Positions 25,134 to 34,256 of a stretch of 64,000 nucleotides of DNA are shown one piece after another. The stretch comes from Verrucomicrobia subdivision 3 bacterium UBA693. Its GTDB lineage: Bacteria > Verrucomicrobiota > Verrucomicrobiia > Limisphaerales > UBA8199. The translations under genes were made by a program, and so were the position numbers. The notes under the pieces are model-generated. The model saw only the letters and a list, made by a program, of their open reading frames with translations, had not been told where the DNA came from and did not search any database. How positions within the stretch are numbered: position 1 is the first letter of the stretch; every line of letters starts with the position of its first letter. The stretch is from contig DBMR01000107.1 in assembly GCA_002298785.1 (NCBI GenBank), forward strand, positions 6,316 through 70,315, read 5' to 3'.

Positions 25134-25273
25134 CCAAGTCAGCTACTTGGAGAGCGGAACCATTAATCCTGCACCCAGATGGGTGGTCAGTTATCGGCTC
25201 CACAGGTTATGCTGTCCGGACCCTAACGGGTCAAACGGAGCCGTGAATATAACAAAGCCCATTCTTGTTGCAA
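25134..25273 (-). promoter_or_regulatory. Promoter and structured leader of the ribosomal operon
   Basis: On the minus strand TTGCAA (25268-25273) and TATATT (25246-25251) form a sigma-70 promoter with a 16-base spacer, placing the start near 25239 and leaving a leader of about 125 bases before rplB. The leader contains a stem GACCC/GGGTC around 25219-25232 and another, CCAAGT (25134-25139) with ACTTGG (25145-25150), 20 bases upstream of rplB. The latter hairpin could be an autoregulatory site for an operon product. Nothing else is seen in the 25114-25615 gap. Confidence 0.7.
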
Positions 25274-25615
25274 TAGGTTTTTTAACTTTTTTTGCACAAT
25301 TTCGAGGTCATTGAAAAATACCCTTTAGGCAGCCTCGGCCTCCTGCGGACCAATCCCTTACCCATTACGCCCTCGGACACCATAATCGTACCTGTCCCCA
25401 CCCAAACTCCCCACGCTGGCTGTTCCGAGAACCCTGCCCCGCCACCCCTCCTCCTGCCGGCCTTTCAACGAGCCTGGCGTCATCGGCCCGGCCGGTTCCG
25501 CCGGCCAGCCCGCGCCGGCCTCGTTTGATATAATCTTTATATATTGTCTCTTTCCGTCGCCGCCGCAACTGATCCTGGCCATTGAAATTCCGCGCCACCT
25601 CCACGATGCTGCGCT

Positions 25616-27169
25616 GTGCAAACATCCGAAAACCTGGACGATCTCATGAGCTGCCGGCTCGCCGGAACCCGCAAACCGGCCGAACCGTGCTCCATCGTGA
25701 TCCTCGGCGCGAGCGGGGATCTGACCTCGCGCAAACTCATTCCGGCGCTCTATCACCTGTGCCGCGAGCAGCAGATGCCGGCGCAATTTCGCATCGTGGG
25801 AGTGGCGCGCCGGGACAAGACCGATGACAGTTGGCGCGCCGAACTGCGGGCCGAGCTCGAAAAATTCTCCCGCACCAAGCCGATCGACGAGAAGGCCTGG
25901 CAGGAGTTTGCGTCGCGGATCAGCTATTGCCGGGGTGACCTGACGGATGGCGAAACTTACCTCGCGCTCGATCGGCAACTGGCCGCCGAATCGCTGCCGG
26001 AACTCAGGCGTAACCTGCTGTTCTATCTAGCCATCGCTCCGACACAATTCGCTCAAACCGTCGAACAGTTGCACCTGGCGGGATTGCTGCAAAAGGAAAG
26101 GGGCCAGGGGTGGCAGCGCATCGTCGTCGAAAAACCCTTCGGCAGCTCGTTGCCCTCCGCGCTGCAACTCAACCAGGAATTGACGCGGTTTGCGGGCGAA
26201 CGCCAGGTCTTCCGCATCGACCATTACCTCGGAAAAGAAACCGTGCAGAACATTCTGATGTTCCGGTTTTCGAATTCCATCTTCGAACGACTCTGGAATC
26301 GGGAAACGATCGACCACGTGCAAATCACGGTGGGGGAAAAGCTGGGAGTGGGACAGCGAGGCGGGTACTACGAGGAAGCTGGCGCGCTGCGGGACATGGT
26401 GCAAAATCACTTGCTGCAAGTGCTGGCACTGATCGCGATGGAACCGCCGGTTTCCCTGGCTCCGGAGGCCATCCGGGATGAGAAAGTCAAGCTGCTCCAA
26501 TCCCTCCGTCCGCTCACCCCGAAGGCCGTCGCCCGCCAGATTGTCCGCGGGCAGTACTTTGCCGGAATTGTGGATGGCCAACCCCGGGCGGGTTACCGGC
26601 AGGAGCCGAAGGTGGCCTCCGACTCTAACGTGGAGACCTTTGTGGCTTTGCAACTATTCATCGATAATTGGCGCTGGTCGGGTGTCCCGTTCTATTTGCG
26701 CACGGGGAAAAGTCTCCCCGCCAGCGCCAGCGAGGTGCGCATTCAATTTCGCCCCACCCCAAATGTGTTATTCGCGGCGCAATGTGCTCAGCAACTATAT
26801 CCCAACGCCTTAGCCTTGCGGCTGCAGCCGCATGAGGGCATCGCCTTGCGGTTCAACGGGAAGGTCCCGGGTACGACCACAGAGGTCCGCCCGGTGCGGA
26901 TGGATTTCAGTTACAACACCGAATTTGGCGCCTATACCCCGGAAGCATACGAACGCCTGCTGCTCGAAGCCATCGCGGGAGACGCCACTTTGTTTATCCG
27001 CAGAGATGAAGTGGAGACGGCGTGGGGGTTAGTCGACAGCATCCGGGCGGCCTGGGAAGGCAAGCCGTTGACCAATCGAGAGTTCTATGCGGCAGGTTCC
27101 TGGGGACCAGTGGCGGCGGACGAATTGATCGCAGCTTCAGGGCAAGCCTGGCACAGCCCCAGTCCTTGA
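25616..27169 (+). CDS. zwf: Glucose-6-phosphate dehydrogenase
   Basis: 517 aa from a GTG at 25616; an ATG at 25646 is an alternative. The NADP-binding ILGASGDLTSRKLIPALYHL, the active-site signature RIDHYLGKETVQNI and VEKPFG are intact. It oxidises glucose-6-phosphate to 6-phosphogluconolactone, the first step of the oxidative pentose phosphate pathway. It stands alone, with no pgl or gnd beside it. Confidence 0.97.
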   Translation: MQTSENLDDLMSCRLAGTRKPAEPCSIVILGASGDLTSRKLIPALYHLCREQQMPAQFRIVGVARRDKTDDSWRAELRAELEKFSRTKPIDEKAWQEFASRISYCRGDLTDGETYLALDRQLAAESLPELRRNLLFYLAIAPTQFAQTVEQLHLAGLLQKERGQGWQRIVVEKPFGSSLPSALQLNQELTRFAGERQVFRIDHYLGKETVQNILMFRFSNSIFERLWNRETIDHVQITVGEKLGVGQRGGYYEEAGALRDMVQNHLLQVLALIAMEPPVSLAPEAIRDEKVKLLQSLRPLTPKAVARQIVRGQYFAGIVDGQPRAGYRQEPKVASDSNVETFVALQLFIDNWRWSGVPFYLRTGKSLPASASEVRIQFRPTPNVLFAAQCAQQLYPNALALRLQPHEGIALRFNGKVPGTTTEVRPVRMDFSYNTEFGAYTPEAYERLLLEAIAGDATLFIRRDEVETAWGLVDSIRAAWEGKPLTNREFYAAGSWGPVAADELIAASGQAWHSPSP

Positions 27170-27349
27170 ACCACTTGACGGAAAGCCAGTTCGATGCGAG
27201 TTATCAGCAGGGGAGTTAGCGTGAAGTTGGCGGGCGGCCTGAGGATCGACGGATGAGAGCGATCATTGAAAAAGTTTTGAACAGATTGCAGCGATTTACA
27301 TCCAAGTATTAGAGGCGAGTACTTTCGCTGTTCGTTTAGGGTTAGTATA

Positions 27350-27438
27350 GAGGTTTTGCTTGTAGTGCGGTTCGAGCAGCGAGCAAATAGTTGGCCGCAC
27401 TACCCTTCTGAGCGCCTGGGTGAAGGCGTATAAACCTC
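27350..27438 (+). ncRNA. Candidate structured RNA (three-way junction) upstream of accA
   Basis: Three stems can form together. P1 is GAGGTTT (27350-27356) with AAACCTC (27432-27438). P2 is GTAGTGCGG (27362-27370) with CCGCACTAC (27395-27403). P3 is CGCCT (27413-27417) with AGGCG (27424-27428). An intrinsic terminator follows nine bases later, then accA. It does not fit a tRNA because the T-arm consensus and its position next to the acceptor stem are missing. It may be a regulatory leader of accA or a separate small RNA. No known class was recognised. The rest of 27170-27349 shows nothing else. Confidence 0.4.
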
Positions 27439-27447
27439 GTCACCACT

Positions 27448-27480
27448 AAGAGCCGGATTTCGATCCGGCTCTTTGTTTGT
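27448..27480 (+). terminator. UUCG-capped intrinsic terminator before accA
   Basis: AAGAGCCGGAT (27448-27458), TTCG loop, ATCCGGCTCTT (27463-27473), then TGTTTGT. The 11-bp perfect stem with a UUCG tetraloop and T-rich tail is a strong terminator. It lies 63 bases before the accA start and 278 bases after the zwf stop, so it ends either an attenuated accA leader or a small RNA. Confidence 0.85.
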
Positions 27481-27542
27481 ACCAAGACCGTCCCCCCAAA
27501 ACGGCGTTGCTTGCCTTCACCACTATCGGTAATCTGGCGCCG

Positions 27543-28541
27543 ATGAAACATCAACTCGACTTCGAAAAGCCGATTGCTGAACTCCAGCACAAGCTTGAGG
27601 AGTTGAAAAAACACCCGGAGACACACTCTCTGGGGATCAGCTTTGAGGAAGAGGTTTCCACGATCGAGAAGAAGATCGAGGAAACCAAACGTCAGATCTT
27701 TCAGAACCTCAGCGCCTGGGACCGCATCAAAATCGCGCGGCATCCGAAACGCCCCTTTACTCTGGATTACATCAGCCTGGCGTTCACCGACTTTTCAGAG
27801 ATTCATGGTGATCGGTTGTTCGCGGAAGACCGGGCGGTCGTCGGTGGATTTGCCACCCTTGGCCAGCACAAGGTCATGGTGCTCGGCACCCAAAAGGGAA
27901 GGGACACCAAGGAGAACATTCTAAGAAATTTCGGTTCAGCTCATCCGGAAGGCTATCGCAAAGCCCTGCGCCTCATGCGCATGGCCGATAAATTTGGCTT
28001 GCCCATCATTACGGTAATCGACACGGCCGGCGCTTACCCCGGCGTTGGCGCCGAAGAGCGTCACATCGCCGAAGCCATCGCCGTCAATTTGCGCGAAATG
28101 ATGCTGTTCGAGGTCCCTATCATTGCCATCGTCATAGGCGAAGGCGGTTCGGGCGGCGCCTTGGGCATCGGCGTGGCGGATCGCGTGCTCATCCTGGAGA
28201 ACGCCTATTATTCGGTCATCAGTCCGGAAGGATGCGCGGCGATCCTGTGGAAAGACCGCACTGCAGCTCCGAAAGCGGCCGAGGCGCTGAAAATCACCGC
28301 CCGACACCTGGAAGAACTGAAACTAGTGGACGAGATCATTCCCGAACCGCTGGGGGGCGCGCATACAGACCCGAAAACTGCGGCCAAGAACTTCAAAGAC
28401 GGCCTGCTCAAACATCTCGAAAGCCTGAAAGCCATGTCGCCACGGGAGCGTCTCAAATTGCGCTACGAGAAGTTCAGGACCTTCGGCCACTTTACGGAAA
28501 GGCTTTCACCGGAAACTCAGCCACCAACACAAGGTGCCTGA
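27543..28541 (+). CDS. accA: Acetyl-CoA carboxylase carboxyltransferase subunit alpha
   Basis: 332 aa from the ATG at 27543, where the family N-terminus (LDFEKPIAELQHKLEELK) begins. GDRLFAEDRAVVGG, TVIDTAGAYPGVGAEERHIAEAIA and IGEGGSGGALGIG form the acyl-CoA and carboxybiotin site. With AccD it transfers carboxyl from biotin to acetyl-CoA, giving malonyl-CoA. accD is not nearby. Confidence 0.97.
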   Translation: MKHQLDFEKPIAELQHKLEELKKHPETHSLGISFEEEVSTIEKKIEETKRQIFQNLSAWDRIKIARHPKRPFTLDYISLAFTDFSEIHGDRLFAEDRAVVGGFATLGQHKVMVLGTQKGRDTKENILRNFGSAHPEGYRKALRLMRMADKFGLPIITVIDTAGAYPGVGAEERHIAEAIAVNLREMMLFEVPIIAIVIGEGGSGGALGIGVADRVLILENAYYSVISPEGCAAILWKDRTAAPKAAEALKITARHLEELKLVDEIIPEPLGGAHTDPKTAAKNFKDGLLKHLESLKAMSPRERLKLRYEKFRTFGHFTERLSPETQPPTQGA

Positions 28542-28588
28542 TTTTCATCAATGAACCCAAGATTTGGCTCGGCAGCAACCTCTCACCA

Positions 28589-29563
28589 ATGCTTTACCCG
28601 CTGACTTTTCACCCGATTTTCAAAGAACGCATCTGGGGTGGGCGCATGTTGGAGCAGCTCTACGGCAAGAATCTCCCTCCAGACGCAGTCATTGGGGAAT
28701 CCTGGGAAATCAGTGACCGTCCCGGTGACGCCAGCATCATCGCCAACGGTCTGCTTGCCGGCAACGACTTGCGCTGGCTGATGGATCGCCATCCCGCCGA
28801 GTTGCTAGGCGGAACTCGGGCTCAAAATGGCCGGTTCCCGCTCTTGGTCAAAATCCTCGATTGCCGCGAAACCCTTTCCCTGCAAGTACATCCTCCAGCC
28901 TCCAAGTCGGCCAAATTGGGCGGCGAACCCAAAACCGAGATGTGGTTCATCGCCGATGCCAAACCCGGCGCCGAGCTTTACGTTGGCTTGAAGCACGGGG
29001 TTACGGCGTCTGAATTCCAACAGAAGATTCGCACCGGCTCAATTGCCGATTGTTTTCACCGCATCCCGGTGAAAGCCGGAGACGCTATGTTCCTGCCCAG
29101 CGGACGCGTGCACGCCCTGGGCGCCGGGCTTGTCATTTTCGAGATCCAACAGAATTCCGACACCACTTACCGCGTTTCGGATTGGAACCGCGTGGGCCTG
29201 GACGGCAAACCGCGTGAATTGCACATCGAACAATCCCTTGAGAGCATCGATTTCACCGATTTCGAGCCCGGACTTTGCTCCGAACCCTGGACGAAAACTC
29301 AAGGGCTGGATTGTCGTCGATTGGTTCGCGACCCGCTATTCAATGTTGATTTGTTGAGCGCGCTGGCGCCGGTCTCCTATTGCCCTGCCGCCGGGAAAGT
29401 CTGGGTCATTGGGGTGGTCAAAGGCGCAGCGCGGGTGCAAACCAGCAAAGCCTCCCTGTCGCTGGTGCCCGGACAATTCTGTCTCTTACCTGCCAGCTTG
29501 CGAGGCTGCGAAATCACGTTGGAAGCCGGAACTTCCCTACTCTGCTCCTCCGTCGGTGCCTGA
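28589..29563 (+). CDS. manA: Type I mannose-6-phosphate isomerase
   Basis: 324 aa from the ATG at 28589, the first in-frame ATG that fits the family (MLYPLTFHPIFKERIWGG). The zinc ligands are recognisable in LSLQVHPP (Gln and His), KTEMW (Glu) and GRVHALG (His). It interconverts fructose-6-P and mannose-6-P, supplying GDP-mannose synthesis; a GDP-mannose hydrolase is encoded at 48.2 kb. It follows accA closely on the same strand. Confidence 0.93.
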   Translation: MLYPLTFHPIFKERIWGGRMLEQLYGKNLPPDAVIGESWEISDRPGDASIIANGLLAGNDLRWLMDRHPAELLGGTRAQNGRFPLLVKILDCRETLSLQVHPPASKSAKLGGEPKTEMWFIADAKPGAELYVGLKHGVTASEFQQKIRTGSIADCFHRIPVKAGDAMFLPSGRVHALGAGLVIFEIQQNSDTTYRVSDWNRVGLDGKPRELHIEQSLESIDFTDFEPGLCSEPWTKTQGLDCRRLVRDPLFNVDLLSALAPVSYCPAAGKVWVIGVVKGAARVQTSKASLSLVPGQFCLLPASLRGCEITLEAGTSLLCSSVGA

Positions 29564-29629
29564 GTCGATTTCTTTGTCACTTGTCAGAGGACTAGCGGTC
29601 GTTCATCTTACTTACCGGGAACCAGCACG

Positions 29630-30064
29630 GTGAAGAAATTTCTGACCAGTTGGCTGATTAATACCCTGGCGGTATTGGTGGCCGTTTATATTGTGCCCGG
29701 ATTGCATTTCAAAAATGACAATCTATGGACCCCTTTTGTCACCGCCCTGGTTCTGGGGATTCTCAACGCGTTCATCCGTCCGATCCTGATGTTTTTCGCG
29801 CTGCCCATCCTCATTGTTACCCTGGGCTTGTTCACCCTCGTCATCAATGCCCTGGTGCTGAAACTCGTGGGCCTGCTGCTGGGCCAGTATTTTGTGGTGG
29901 ATGGATTCGGCTCGGCGCTGCTCGGGGCGATCATCATCAGCATCGTGTCCATGTTCCTGAACAGCGTCACGGGAAACACCCAAGCCCGGGTGCGGGTGGA
30001 ACGCAAATCGCACGGCCCCAAATCCGGTCCCCCTTCCGGCAGCGGGCCTGTCATCGACGTCTAA
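29630..30064 (+). CDS. Phage-holin-4-like membrane protein (PF04020 type)
   Basis: 144 aa with a GTG start. Four membrane helices are visible, with NAFIRPILMFFALPILIVTLGLF as the family signature, followed by a Ser/Pro/Gly-rich cytoplasmic tail. Despite the family name these are chromosomal membrane proteins of unknown function. It follows manA by 66 bases. Confidence 0.85.
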   Translation: MKKFLTSWLINTLAVLVAVYIVPGLHFKNDNLWTPFVTALVLGILNAFIRPILMFFALPILIVTLGLFTLVINALVLKLVGLLLGQYFVVDGFGSALLGAIIISIVSMFLNSVTGNTQARVRVERKSHGPKSGPPSGSGPVIDV

Positions 30065-30076
30065 GCCGATGGTTCC

Positions 30077-30688
30077 TTATCCCAGGCGCTGGTAAGCCGC
30101 GCGCAAGGTGGGAATTCCACGCGCCAGGAACTCCGCCTCGAAGTCTGTCACCACTTCGCTCAGCTCCGCCGGGGTGCTCAACTCCTCGAAGCCAATCGCA
30201 GCGGCGAAGACCGAGCGCATCTGGTCGAAATAATTTGTGTCATCGGTCCGCAGGTAGACTCTCCCTCGAGGTCGCAACACCTTGCCCGCCAGACCGGGAA
30301 AACGCTCATTGACCAGCCGATTGCCTGCGTGCTTTCGCTTCGGCCAGGGATCGGGGAAATACACATGCAGCGCTTCGATGGATTGCGGCGGCAGCAAGTA
30401 TTCGAGAAAATACGAGCATTCGATCCGCAGTCCCCGCAGATTCTTTAGCTCGAGTCGCCGCCCTTTGCGATCCAACTTGCGCAAACGTCCCAGCAACCTT
30501 TCCACGCCAAAGAAATTTCGATCCGGCGTTCGTTGAGCGAATTTGACCAGAAAGGAGCCATCTCCACTGCCCAATTCCACTTGCACGGGCTGTTCCCGGT
30601 CAAACATCTGCTTCAGATCAAGGCGGTCGACCACCGACGGCAGCTCATAAATAACCGATGAATCCAAACTTCGTGCGATTGCTTCCAT
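30077..30688 (-). CDS. trmB: tRNA (guanine-N7-)-methyltransferase
   Basis: 203 aa. The SAM-binding VELGSGDGSFL, the IEALHVYFPDPWPKRKH signature and the C-terminal TDFEAEFLARG are diagnostic. It methylates G46 in the tRNA variable loop. It ends convergent to the holin-like gene. Confidence 0.96.
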   Translation of the reverse strand: MEAIARSLDSSVIYELPSVVDRLDLKQMFDREQPVQVELGSGDGSFLVKFAQRTPDRNFFGVERLLGRLRKLDRKGRRLELKNLRGLRIECSYFLEYLLPPQSIEALHVYFPDPWPKRKHAGNRLVNERFPGLAGKVLRPRGRVYLRTDDTNYFDQMRSVFAAAIGFEELSTPAELSEVVTDFEAEFLARGIPTLRAAYQRLG

Positions 30689-30801
30689 TCGGCTTTGCTA
30701 TGACGCATTCTGCGCGGCTTTGCAAACAAAAGGTTTACGCTCTCGCCTGGCTATTCATGGTGACCAGAGTAATGGGGGCAGGCGCTGAACGTCCACCAGC
30801 A

Positions 30802-32484
30802 TTACCAGCCCAGTGCCAGCCCGCCAACTCGCGGGTCGGCCGCGCCGACGAATCCTTTTCCATCGGGAGTGCGTCCAATAATCTGAGAGGTGGAGAGATA
30901 CTTCTCGGCTTTAACCTTATGCCCTCGGGCACGCAACGCATTCTGCAATTCCGCGGACATCCCCGCCTCCACTACCACTTCGTCGGGCGACCATTGGTGA
31001 TGGATCCGCGGCGCGGCGACCGCCTCGCCAGGCGCCATGCCGAGATCCAGTATCTGCACTAACTCCGTCAGGACCGTCGTAATGATCTTTGGGCCACCCG
31101 CCGCACCCAAAGCCAGAATCGGTTCATTGCCTTTGAAAACAAGGGTGGGCGACATGCTGGAGAGCGGCCGTTTGACCGGCTCGACTGCATTGGCTTCGGC
31201 ACCCACCAAGCCAAAAGCATTTCTCACTCCCGGTTGAATCGAGAAGTCGTCCATCTGGTTGTTCAGCACCACCCCGGTACCCGGCACAATCACCTTGGAC
31301 CCATAGGTGGTATTGATCGTGGCAGTGCAGGACACCCAGTTGCCGTCGACATCCGCTACACAGAAATGCGTGGTGTGCTTCTTAAGCACGTCGCTTTCCC
31401 AGTTTGGCGGCAGTCCATGCCCCTTCACCACCACGGCCCGATCCGGGTGAATTTGTTTCGCGAGATCGGCCGCGTAGGTTTTCGACACCAGGCCCCGCGG
31501 CACCCGCGTAAATTCCGGGTCACCCAGCCAATAGGCGCGGTCCGCAAACGCCAGCTTCATGGTTTCAGCCTGCACGTGCAGCCGCGTTGGCTCACCCATT
31601 CGTGCCACGGGAAAGCCCTCGAGCATATTGAGCATTTGAATCAAATGCACCCCTCCTGAACTCGGCGGTGGAAAGGAAACCACCCGATAGCCATGATAAA
31701 TGGTCTCCACGGGTTCGCGCCTCACAATTCTGTAAGCCGCAAAATCCGCGCTCGAAAGCAGGCCGCCATTCTCGCGCATCCATTGATCCACCGCGCGCGC
31801 AAACCCGCCCCGGTAAAACCAAGCGGTGCCTTCCTTCGCCAAATGCCGGTAGGAGTTTGCCAAATCCGGCTGCCGCAACCTTTGCCCGGCTTCCAGCGGC
31901 ACTTGGTTGTTGAAGAACACCGCCTTGCTTCCTTCAAATTTTGCCAAATCGTCCTTTACGGACGCGATCCGTTCGGCCTGAGCGGCGCTCAGCGTGAAAC
32001 CAGCCTCGGCGAGGTGAATCGAGGGCACCAAAACTTCCGCCATGGATTTGCGGCCAAATTTTCGTAACGCGTAATCAAAGGCCGCCACCTCCCCAGGCAC
32101 GCCGCACGCCAATGGTCCAGTCTGGCTCAGGCTCGTGTCGGCGCGTCCCTGTCGAACGTACATCTCGCGGGAGGCACTGCGAGGCGCGGTTTCCCGTCCG
32201 TCGATGGCCACTATTTTTCCATTGGCCCGACGAATCAGCAGGAAACATCCCCCTCCAATGCCCGAATTATTTCCATCGACAACTCCCAGGGCGAAGCCGA
32301 CTGCCACCGCCGCGTCCACCGCATTTCCTCCAGCCTGCAGAATTGACACCCCGATCCGCGTCGCCTCCGCGTTAACCGAAGCCACAATTCCACGCTCAAA
32401 ACGCGACTCCTCGCCCTGCGCCACCGCGAGAGACAAAACGAGCCAGACGCCCCACAGTTTCAATTGGCGAACATATCGAGTCAT
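30802..32484 (-). CDS. ggt: Gamma-glutamyltranspeptidase
   Basis: 560 aa with a signal peptide (residues 1 to about 24, LWGVWLVLSLAVAQG). The autocatalytic cleavage site precedes Thr371 in KKHTTHFCVAD, which becomes the nucleophile of the small subunit. The glycine-binding PLSSMSPT and oxyanion GAAGGPKI elements are present. It hydrolyses or transfers the gamma-glutamyl group of glutathione and related peptides in the periplasm. Confidence 0.96.
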   Translation of the reverse strand: MTRYVRQLKLWGVWLVLSLAVAQGEESRFERGIVASVNAEATRIGVSILQAGGNAVDAAVAVGFALGVVDGNNSGIGGGCFLLIRRANGKIVAIDGRETAPRSASREMYVRQGRADTSLSQTGPLACGVPGEVAAFDYALRKFGRKSMAEVLVPSIHLAEAGFTLSAAQAERIASVKDDLAKFEGSKAVFFNNQVPLEAGQRLRQPDLANSYRHLAKEGTAWFYRGGFARAVDQWMRENGGLLSSADFAAYRIVRREPVETIYHGYRVVSFPPPSSGGVHLIQMLNMLEGFPVARMGEPTRLHVQAETMKLAFADRAYWLGDPEFTRVPRGLVSKTYAADLAKQIHPDRAVVVKGHGLPPNWESDVLKKHTTHFCVADVDGNWVSCTATINTTYGSKVIVPGTGVVLNNQMDDFSIQPGVRNAFGLVGAEANAVEPVKRPLSSMSPTLVFKGNEPILALGAAGGPKIITTVLTELVQILDLGMAPGEAVAAPRIHHQWSPDEVVVEAGMSAELQNALRARGHKVKAEKYLSTSQIIGRTPDGKGFVGAADPRVGGLALGW

Positions 32485-32510
32485 ATTACGTTTCGTCGGC
32501 GCCGATTCCC

Positions 32511-34256
32511 CTACCCTCTTAGTTCATCCGATAAATCGAATTTTTCATACACACGGCCCAGAAGCAGCACTCCCATGGCGGCCTCTCCGGCCAACACCAG
32601 GGCCGCCGCCAGCGCCGCCGGCGGCACAGCGCTCCACAGTGCTCCCACAGCAAACTTCAATCCGAAAAAGACAGCGGAAAACGCCAGGGATCCCGGGATC
32701 AGCGCCAACAAAAATGCCAGTGCCTGGCCTAGCATCATGATCAAGCGCTGCCCGGTGGCCTCAATGCCCTGCACCGCATCTTTGGAATGAAACCAGCCCG
32801 GGAAAATCAGCACCGCCGAATTCGGAATCAACAGCATCAGCAAATTGGTGACGGGCGACAAAAACGTCGCCCCAAGCGCCACTCCGATCACCGCTGCGCC
32901 GGGAATATTTTTGAGCCCGGTGAAGATCAGAAGGCTGGCCCCAAACCAGAGCAGCAAACATTGCAGGGCGGTCAAAATCAGGGCCGGTGTCAAAAGTTCA
33001 CCCAGCACCACCTGCCAGCCACGAATCGGATAGGTTTTCAGCACATCCATGAGCTGCAGGTCCTGCCGAAAATCCTGCCGCAGTATTTGAGGCCCCAGCA
33101 GAAAGGTCCACGAGAACAATATTCCCACAATCGAAACCACGACCGGCCCTGCCCCCGAGCGGCCCAGTGTCGGCGCCACCGCCACCCCCACCGAGAGCAC
33201 CAGGATGCTGAGCATGATCCACAATCGCGGGCTAAAACTCTGCCCGGCACTGATCAGATTCTTCCACAGCAAAGCCACCGCTTGCGGTCCCGCGGGCGCC
33301 AGCACAAACGGATCCCGCTTCTTCTTGAAATTCTTCTGTGCGGCTTGCCAGTTTCCGGACCGGATCGCGGCCACTTTATCGGCCAACTTTTTCGAGGCTT
33401 CCACAGACGCTTCCTCGAAAGCCACATTTGATCGCACCACCCAAACGTAATGAACCGCGAGAATCACCAGCGCCGGACCCAGACTCGCCAGGAAAACGGA
33501 GCTGTCTGCCGCGAGAAAGGGGCGCGCCAGCAGCCGAAACGGATAAAGCAAAACGCCCAGCGGCCCTGAATCCACCGCCAGTAGGAAGTAATCCTTCAAC
33601 GCCTCCGGATCCTTAAGTTGTCCCGGCTCGAGAGTCGGCAGCTGCCGCCAGATCCAGGCGCCCGTCAGCACCAGGAACACGCTGAGCAACCCGACGATGC
33701 GCAATCGACGTCCCCATGGGGTGATGCCTCGGTCCATCAGCGCAGTGCGGGCGAATGAGCCTCCCAAAAAATGCAGGTTTAGTGTGGACAAAATCATCCA
33801 CCAACCGGCCGCGTGAATCCAGGCGAACCCGCCCAGCCGATGCGAAAAGAAAGTCAACAGCAACGTCGTAAAGAAAATCGCCAATTGTGAGCGCAATAGT
33901 TTGAAATGGATCAACCCCTTGCGGCTAACGGGCGCGGGAAAGAGAAACGCAATTTCGGCCTCGGTAAAGGTCAGGGCCGTGCGCTGGCTGGGAAAGATCC
34001 AAGAGAACAGCACCACCACCAGCAACACCAGCGCCACTATCCCTTCCATCAGGTCCGGGGAAAGTCCAGGCACTTGGAAGGCCACCGAGCGGCCTCTGCC
34101 CGGCGCGCTGAGAATGGGTCGAAAGAAGTACCAGTAAAAATAAAGCATTCCGACGATGCCGCCAAAGAGATACTTGGGCTGGCGCAGCCGCTTGATCCGG
34201 GTCACCAGGCGGTTCCGGGTGCTGGTGACTTGAAGATAAAGGAGCGCAGATATCAT
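32511..34256 (-). CDS. ABC exporter permease (ABC_export type)
   Basis: 581 aa with about twelve hydrophobic helices. FTEAEIAFLFPAPVSR after the third helix and KNFKKKRDPFVLAP in the central cytoplasmic loop are typical of the putative ABC exporter family PF16962. Its start overlaps the stop of the ATPase gene by four bases (ATGA), so the two are made together. Cargo is unknown. Confidence 0.88.
   Translation of the reverse strand: MISALLYLQVTSTRNRLVTRIKRLRQPKYLFGGIVGMLYFYWYFFRPILSAPGRGRSVAFQVPGLSPDLMEGIVALVLLVVVLFSWIFPSQRTALTFTEAEIAFLFPAPVSRKGLIHFKLLRSQLAIFFTTLLLTFFSHRLGGFAWIHAAGWWMILSTLNLHFLGGSFARTALMDRGITPWGRRLRIVGLLSVFLVLTGAWIWRQLPTLEPGQLKDPEALKDYFLLAVDSGPLGVLLYPFRLLARPFLAADSSVFLASLGPALVILAVHYVWVVRSNVAFEEASVEASKKLADKVAAIRSGNWQAAQKNFKKKRDPFVLAPAGPQAVALLWKNLISAGQSFSPRLWIMLSILVLSVGVAVAPTLGRSGAGPVVVSIVGILFSWTFLLGPQILRQDFRQDLQLMDVLKTYPIRGWQVVLGELLTPALILTALQCLLLWFGASLLIFTGLKNIPGAAVIGVALGATFLSPVTNLLMLLIPNSAVLIFPGWFHSKDAVQGIEATGQRLIMMLGQALAFLLALIPGSLAFSAVFFGLKFAVGALWSAVPPAALAAALVLAGEAAMGVLLLGRVYEKFDLSDELRG

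Noticed and set aside
27350..27438. tRNA gene suggested by 7-bp outer stem and a TTCGAGC string
   Set aside because: The T-arm is not adjacent to the outer stem, the loop lacks TTCGAnT, there is no anticodon arm of the right size and no CCA end. Kept instead as an unknown structured RNA candidate.
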